NCBI GenBank assembly: GCA_002347965.1
Contig: DDYN01000052.1
Span: 317 to 9,348, forward strand
Length of the DNA: 9,032 bases
Reading direction: 5' to 3'
DNA from: UBA2233 sp002347965 [NCBI: Nitrospirae bacterium UBA2233]
GTDB taxonomy: Bacteria > UBA2233
Part shown: positions 6,269-9,032 of the stretch, piece by piece
How the letters are laid out: each line of letters opens with the position of its first letter
Numbering within the stretch: position 1 is the first letter of the stretch
Program-made: the position numbers and the translations under genes
Notes under the pieces: generated by a model
Told to the model about the DNA's origin: nothing
What the model saw: the letters and a program-made list of their open reading frames with translations, nothing else
Databases searched by the model: none

Positions 6269-6273
6269 CCCTC
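6269..6273 (-). promoter_or_regulatory. Ribosome binding site that decides the asd start
   Basis: GAGGG on the minus strand, 8 nt before the ATG at 6260. A second AGGG lies 3 nt before the same ATG. The GTG of the longer alternative (6275) overlaps this site, which argues for the ATG. Confidence 0.5.
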
Positions 6274-6301
6274 ACTTCAAAAGCCTTCCAAGAGCCCTAG
6301 G

Positions 6302-7414
6302 CTATCCAAGGGCCTTCCGGAAGGCGTGCTCAACATTTTCGCCAAATTCGCTTGTCTTGAGATAGGCCTCGTTATCCGAGGCTAAGTCTTTGGTCCTGCG
6401 CCCTTCCTTCAGCACGAGTTCAACACTTCCGGCAAGCTTCTTTGCTAGGCTTGCCTCTCCTAGGCTCATCTCGAGCATCATGGCCACGCTTAGGATCATG
6501 GCGGACGGGTTTGCCAGGCCTTTGCCCGCGATGTCCGGTGCGCTCCCATGGATGGGCTCGTAGAACCCGCTGCGTTCACCGAGCGTATTGAGCCGTTCAC
6601 CAAGGCTGGCAGACGGCAGGAGGCCGATCGAGCCCACAATGCAGGCTGCCTCGTCCGTCAGGATATCTCCGAACATGTTTGTCGTGATGAGCACGTCAAA
6701 CTGGGAGGGAGAAAGAATGATGCGCATGGCCGCCGCATCGACAAGCAGATGGTCAAGCGCGACACCCCGAAAGGACGCGTGCACCTCTTCGACGACGCCG
6801 CGCCAAAACCTGGAACTTTCGAGAACGTTGGCCTTGTCGACGTTCGTCACCTTTCCTCTTCTTGCCAAGGCCAGCTCAAACCCTAGCTTCGCCAAGCGCT
6901 CGACCTCATGCTTTCTGTACACGAGCGTGTTGATACCGTAGGGCTCGTTCGTTTCAGGATCGGTAAAAATCCCCTTTGGGGCGCCAAAATACAGGCCCGA
7001 GGTAAGCTCCCGAACAAGCAGGAGGTCGACACCCAGGATCCGCCCTTCTTTAACGGGGGAGAGGCTCTCGAGCCCTGCGAACACTTTGACGGGCCTTAAA
7101 TTGCAAAAGACTTCGAGCGATTTGCGCAGCTCCAGCAGGGCCGTCTCCGGCCTCAAGGCGAACTCAACCTTGTCCCACTTTGGCCCCCCGATCGCGCCGA
7201 GCAGGACGGCATCCGCCTTAAGCGCCGCGTCCAACGCTTCCTGGGTCAAAGGAACCCCGAAACGGTCCAGGGAAGCCCCGCCAACAGGGAACGTTTGCAC
7301 TTCGAGCTCGATCAGGCCGCTCTCCTTGAGTAGGCTAATGATGCGAAACCCCTCTTCCATGACTTCCGGCCCGATCCCATCCCCAGGAAACGCCACGAGC
7401 CGCGCGCGTTTCAT
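6302..7414 (-). CDS. leuB: 3-isopropylmalate dehydrogenase
   Basis: LeuB oxidises and decarboxylates 3-isopropylmalate to 2-oxoisocaproate with NAD, the third dedicated step to leucine, in the cytoplasm. The 370-residue product is full length. Visible landmarks are FPGDGIGPEV at 9-18, GAIGGPKWD at 73-81, the substrate arginines R97, R107 and R135 (the first two within LRKSLEVFCNLRP), ELTSGLYFG with Tyr142, Lys194 in DKANVLE, metal-binding Asp226, Asp250 and Asp254 (TTNMFGDILTDEA), and the C-terminal coenzyme region EPIHGSAPDIAGKGLANP at 286-303. The ATG at 7414 has a strong GGAGGG 5 nt upstream and overlaps the stop of the preceding hydrolase gene by 4 nt. The open frame continues 20 codons further upstream, but those lie inside that gene and are not LeuB-like. 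Confidence 0.97.
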   Translation of the reverse strand: MKRARLVAFPGDGIGPEVMEEGFRIISLLKESGLIELEVQTFPVGGASLDRFGVPLTQEALDAALKADAVLLGAIGGPKWDKVEFALRPETALLELRKSLEVFCNLRPVKVFAGLESLSPVKEGRILGVDLLLVRELTSGLYFGAPKGIFTDPETNEPYGINTLVYRKHEVERLAKLGFELALARRGKVTNVDKANVLESSRFWRGVVEEVHASFRGVALDHLLVDAAAMRIILSPSQFDVLITTNMFGDILTDEAACIVGSIGLLPSASLGERLNTLGERSGFYEPIHGSAPDIAGKGLANPSAMILSVAMMLEMSLGEASLAKKLAGSVELVLKEGRRTKDLASDNEAYLKTSEFGENVEHAFRKALG

Positions 7415-7917
7415 AGAAGCCCTCCAAAAATGCGATTGATGTCCCGCATACCGACCGATCCCCCAAAAACCCAATGTTTGCCGATCACCAAGAACCCGAA
7501 GAATAAACCCAAAAACCCGAGCAGCCTATCGGCCACGCCGCCAGTTTTGATAAGGCCAAGCCCCAAGCGCTCCCTCGAAAACGGCCAGAGTAAGGGGATT
7601 CCTCTTTGGGTCAGCAGGTCCAACGCCAGGTGAAGCCCAAACCCTGCCGCCAAGGCGAGTAACACGTCCTCGGGGAGCAGTCGCCAAAGCCCAAAAACGA
7701 CGACGAGAAGGGCACATAAGGAATGGAACGCCCCCCTATGGCCGGCGATAGCGTTCAAAACACCCGAGACAGGCCGCAGACGCCCCCCAATGATAGAGCG
7801 GGGGTGGTCCAAGTCGGGCAGAAGGCTCCCTAAAAGACATGCCCCGACCTCCGCTGGCCCATAAAAGCGCAGAGAGGAGAATAATACCCCGCAGGCTAAG
7901 TGAGTTCTACCTAGCAT
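7411..7917 (-). CDS. YdjM/DUF457-family membrane-bound metal-dependent hydrolase (putative)
   Basis: This is a small integral membrane protein of the YdjM-like metal-dependent hydrolase family (PF04307). Members are annotated as putative hydrolases, and a substrate is not established. The 168-residue product begins MLGRTHLACG and shows the family's metal-ligand pattern: His in GRTHL, LLPDLDHP at about 32-39, GHRGAFHS near 59-66, then LHLALDLLTQRGIPLLWPF at about 94-112. Several hydrophobic segments (about 20-35, 67-85, 86-105, 130-150) suggest three to four membrane passes. The ATG at 7917 overlaps the end of leuD by 11 nt and lacks an obvious ribosome site, so it may depend on coupling. An ATG at 7941 would add eight residues. 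The stop overlaps the leuB start. It is a conserved-type gene in the middle of a leucine operon, with no evident link to leucine synthesis. Confidence 0.8.
   Translation of the reverse strand: MLGRTHLACGVLFSSLRFYGPAEVGACLLGSLLPDLDHPRSIIGGRLRPVSGVLNAIAGHRGAFHSLCALLVVVFGLWRLLPEDVLLALAAGFGLHLALDLLTQRGIPLLWPFSRERLGLGLIKTGGVADRLLGFLGLFFGFLVIGKHWVFGGSVGMRDINRIFGGLL
7420..7425 (-). promoter_or_regulatory. Ribosome binding site of leuB inside the hydrolase gene
   Basis: GGAGGG on the minus strand, 5 nt before the leuB ATG at 7414, within the last codons of the YdjM-like gene. It decides the leuB start against the longer open frame and shows that leuB can load ribosomes independently. Confidence 0.7.
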
Positions 7918-8410
7918 CGGTCTGGAGTTTCTTCTTGGCATACTCCATAAGCCCGCCCGCGTCCAGGATTTCCTGGATAAAGGCGGGGACCGGTTTTGCC
8001 GTTAACGAACGGCCTCTGGTTTCGTTCACGATTGTCCCAGATTTGGCATCCACCCTCACGGTATCCCCGGCGTCCAAAATACTTCGAACCCCGTCGGCCT
8101 CCAAAACCAGAAGGCCCGTGTTGATCGCATTCCGAAAGAAAATCCTGGCGAACGACTCGGCCAAGACCGCGGCAATCCCCGCCCCTTTTAGGGCAAGCAC
8201 GGCGTGCTCCCTGGAAGACCCGCAGCCGAAGTTCTTGCCGGCTACAAGGATGTCTCCAGGCTTGACTTTAGAGGGAAATTCTGGGTCTACGTCTTCCATG
8301 CAATGAGCTCCAAGCTCCTCGGCGTCGAACGTCGTCAGGTAACGCGCGGGAATGATCCCGTCCGTGTCGATGTTGTCACCGAACACCCAGACTCGCCCTT
8401 GGGTGGTCAT
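7907..8410 (-). CDS. leuD: 3-isopropylmalate dehydratase small subunit
   Basis: LeuD is the small (swivel-domain) subunit that, with LeuC, isomerises 2-isopropylmalate to 3-isopropylmalate. The 167-residue product is of the short LeuD type, as paired with the roughly 420-residue LeuC. Landmarks are VWVFGDNIDTDGIIPARYL at 7-25, the substrate-loop segment YLTT at 24-27, GKNFGCGSSREHA around 61-73, and ESFARIFFRNAINTGL further on. The ATG at 8410 has AGGAGG 4 nt upstream. The frame is open further upstream, but those codons run into leuC. It begins 13 nt after leuC and overlaps the next gene by 11 nt. Homoaconitase or citraconate-type small subunits look alike, but the flanking leuC and leuB favour isopropylmalate. 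Confidence 0.95.
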   Translation of the reverse strand: MTTQGRVWVFGDNIDTDGIIPARYLTTFDAEELGAHCMEDVDPEFPSKVKPGDILVAGKNFGCGSSREHAVLALKGAGIAAVLAESFARIFFRNAINTGLLVLEADGVRSILDAGDTVRVDAKSGTIVNETRGRSLTAKPVPAFIQEILDAGGLMEYAKKKLQTDAR

Positions 8411-8414
8411 CGTT

Positions 8415-8420
8415 CCTCCT
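8415..8420 (-). promoter_or_regulatory. Ribosome binding site of leuD in the leuC-leuD gap
   Basis: AGGAGG on the minus strand, 4 nt before the leuD ATG at 8410, in the 13-nt gap after the leuC TAG. It supports the short leuD start. Confidence 0.7.
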
Positions 8421-8423
8421 TCT

Positions 8424-9032
8424 CTATTGTACGTCGTCCGGGTGGACGATCTTTCCGGCAACCGCGCTGGCAGCCACGACGGCCGGGTTCGCTAGGTAAA
8501 CTTCGCTCTTTGGCGAGCCCATCCTTCCTACAAAGTTCCTGTTAGACGAGGAAACGGCCTTTTCCCCGTCGCCCAACACCCCCATGTAACCCCCCAAGCA
8601 TGGCCCGCAGGTGGGCGTGCTCACGACTGCGCCGGCTTCCAGGAAGGTTTTTAGTATGCCCTTTTCCATCGCATCCTTGTAAATCGTGGGAGTTGCGGGG
8701 ATGACGATCAGCCGGACGTCCGGGTGGACTCTCTTTCCTTCAATCACCTTGGCGCCGATCTCTAGGTCTTCGAGGCACCCGTTCGTGCAAGAACCAAGGA
8801 ACGCCTGGTCAATCCTGACCTCTCCCACCTCTGAGATCGGGCAGGCGTTGCTCGGAAGGTTGGGCAGCGCCACTTGAGGCTCGATACCGTCTACGCGGAA
8901 CTCGTAAATCCGTTCGTATTCAGCATCTTCATCGGACGCGTAGAACGAGTAAGGACGCTTGGCCCTAGGCTTAACAAACGCCTCCGTAGTAGCGTCGGGC
9001 GAGATGATGCCGGACTTCCCCCCCGCCTCGAT
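8424..9032 (-). CDS. leuC: 3-isopropylmalate dehydratase large subunit (partial, C-terminal part)
   Basis: This is the C-terminal 202 residues of LeuC, the iron-sulfur large subunit that works with LeuD in the second step of leucine synthesis; the N-terminal part lies off the right edge. The frame is open to the window end, so the apparent GTG at 8873 is not the start. The visible protein begins IEAGGKSGIISPDATT, then SDEDAEYERIYEF and EPQVALP, typical of the short (about 420-residue) LeuC type. The [4Fe-4S] ligands are the Cys in LGSCTNG and the pair in TCGPCLGG. Near the C-terminus come SSSNRNFVGRMG and VYLANPAVVAASAVAGKI, also characteristic. leuD follows 13 nt later. Homoaconitase-type relatives share these motifs; gene context favours LeuC. 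Confidence 0.96.
   Translation of the reverse strand: MEAGGKSGIISPDATTEAFVKPRAKRPYSFYASDEDAEYERIYEFRVDGIEPQVALPNLPSNACPISEVGEVRIDQAFLGSCTNGCLEDLEIGAKVIEGKRVHPDVRLIVIPATPTIYKDAMEKGILKTFLEAGAVVSTPTCGPCLGGYMGVLGDGEKAVSSSNRNFVGRMGSPKSEVYLANPAVVAASAVAGKIVHPDDVQ

Noticed and set aside
6281-6310. Possible hairpin between leuB and asd (AGCC-CTA-GGCT and repeated CTTGGA)
   Set aside because: The stem is only four pairs with a three-base loop and no T run follows. asd and truA continue in the same direction, so a terminator is unlikely.
8424-8873. A 149-residue stand-alone reading frame starting at a GTG at 8873
   Set aside because: The frame stays open to the right edge and the extra residues match LeuC, so it is the C-terminal part of a longer gene cut by the window.
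1-9032. Mobile elements, CRISPR arrays, tRNA genes, toxin-antitoxin or defence genes
   Set aside because: Both strands were read for transposase or integrase motifs, terminal inverted repeats, regularly spaced repeats and tRNA-like cloverleaf ends; none was found, and nearly all of the sequence is covered by housekeeping genes.

Overview
The window reads as ordinary housekeeping chromosome from a Gram-negative, diderm, respiring bacterium. Support for this comes from a lipoprotein signal on a multihaem c-type cytochrome, an FoF1 ATP synthase with two different b-type subunits, and a leu-asd-truA gene string. The style (leuC/leuD of the short type, asd and truA attached to leu genes, a stand-alone AmrS, a C554-like multihaem lipoprotein) fits the deltaproteobacterial grade (Desulfobacterota, Myxococcota, Bdellovibrionota and relatives). 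No taxon can be fixed from sequence alone. G+C looks to be in the mid-50s per cent by eye. Genes are packed tightly, mostly on the minus strand. I see no rRNA, tRNA, CRISPR array, IS element, attachment site or origin, and no gene-free stretch above 300 bases.

Right part (9032 down to 4363, minus strand): leuC (its N-terminal part lies off the window), leuD, a YdjM/DUF457-type membrane metal-dependent hydrolase, leuB, asd and truA. Gaps are 41 nt or less, and several junctions overlap, so this is very probably one operon. LeuCD isomerises isopropylmalate and LeuB oxidatively decarboxylates it (leucine pathway). Asd makes aspartate semialdehyde for the Lys/Met/Thr/DAP branch. TruA makes tRNA pseudouridines 38-40. 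leuA is not in the window.

Middle (3392-4435, plus strand): amrS, a radical SAM protein of the AmmeMemoRadiSam group and the only plus-strand gene. It converges on truA, and the two coding ends overlap by 73 nt. It diverges from the cytochrome gene across an AT-rich intergenic region of about 135 nt, the only clear promoter-bearing gap here.

Left part (3256 down to 1, minus strand): a lipoprotein joining an UshA/calcineurin-like phosphoesterase fold, with an apparently degraded metal site, to a four-CXXCH cytochrome C554-like domain. Then, 25 nt downstream and with no terminator seen, come the ATP synthase genes atpF' (b'), atpF (b), atpH (delta) and the first 46 codons of atpA (alpha). atpB and atpE are not next to them. 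The atp genes are coupled by 1-4 nt overlaps.

I did not find a convincing undescribed system. The points most worth a second look are the cytochrome-phosphoesterase lipoprotein directly ahead of the ATP synthase genes, a perfect 15-bp tandem duplication inside the membrane segment of b', the amrS/truA antisense coding overlap, and the membrane hydrolase embedded in the leucine operon.
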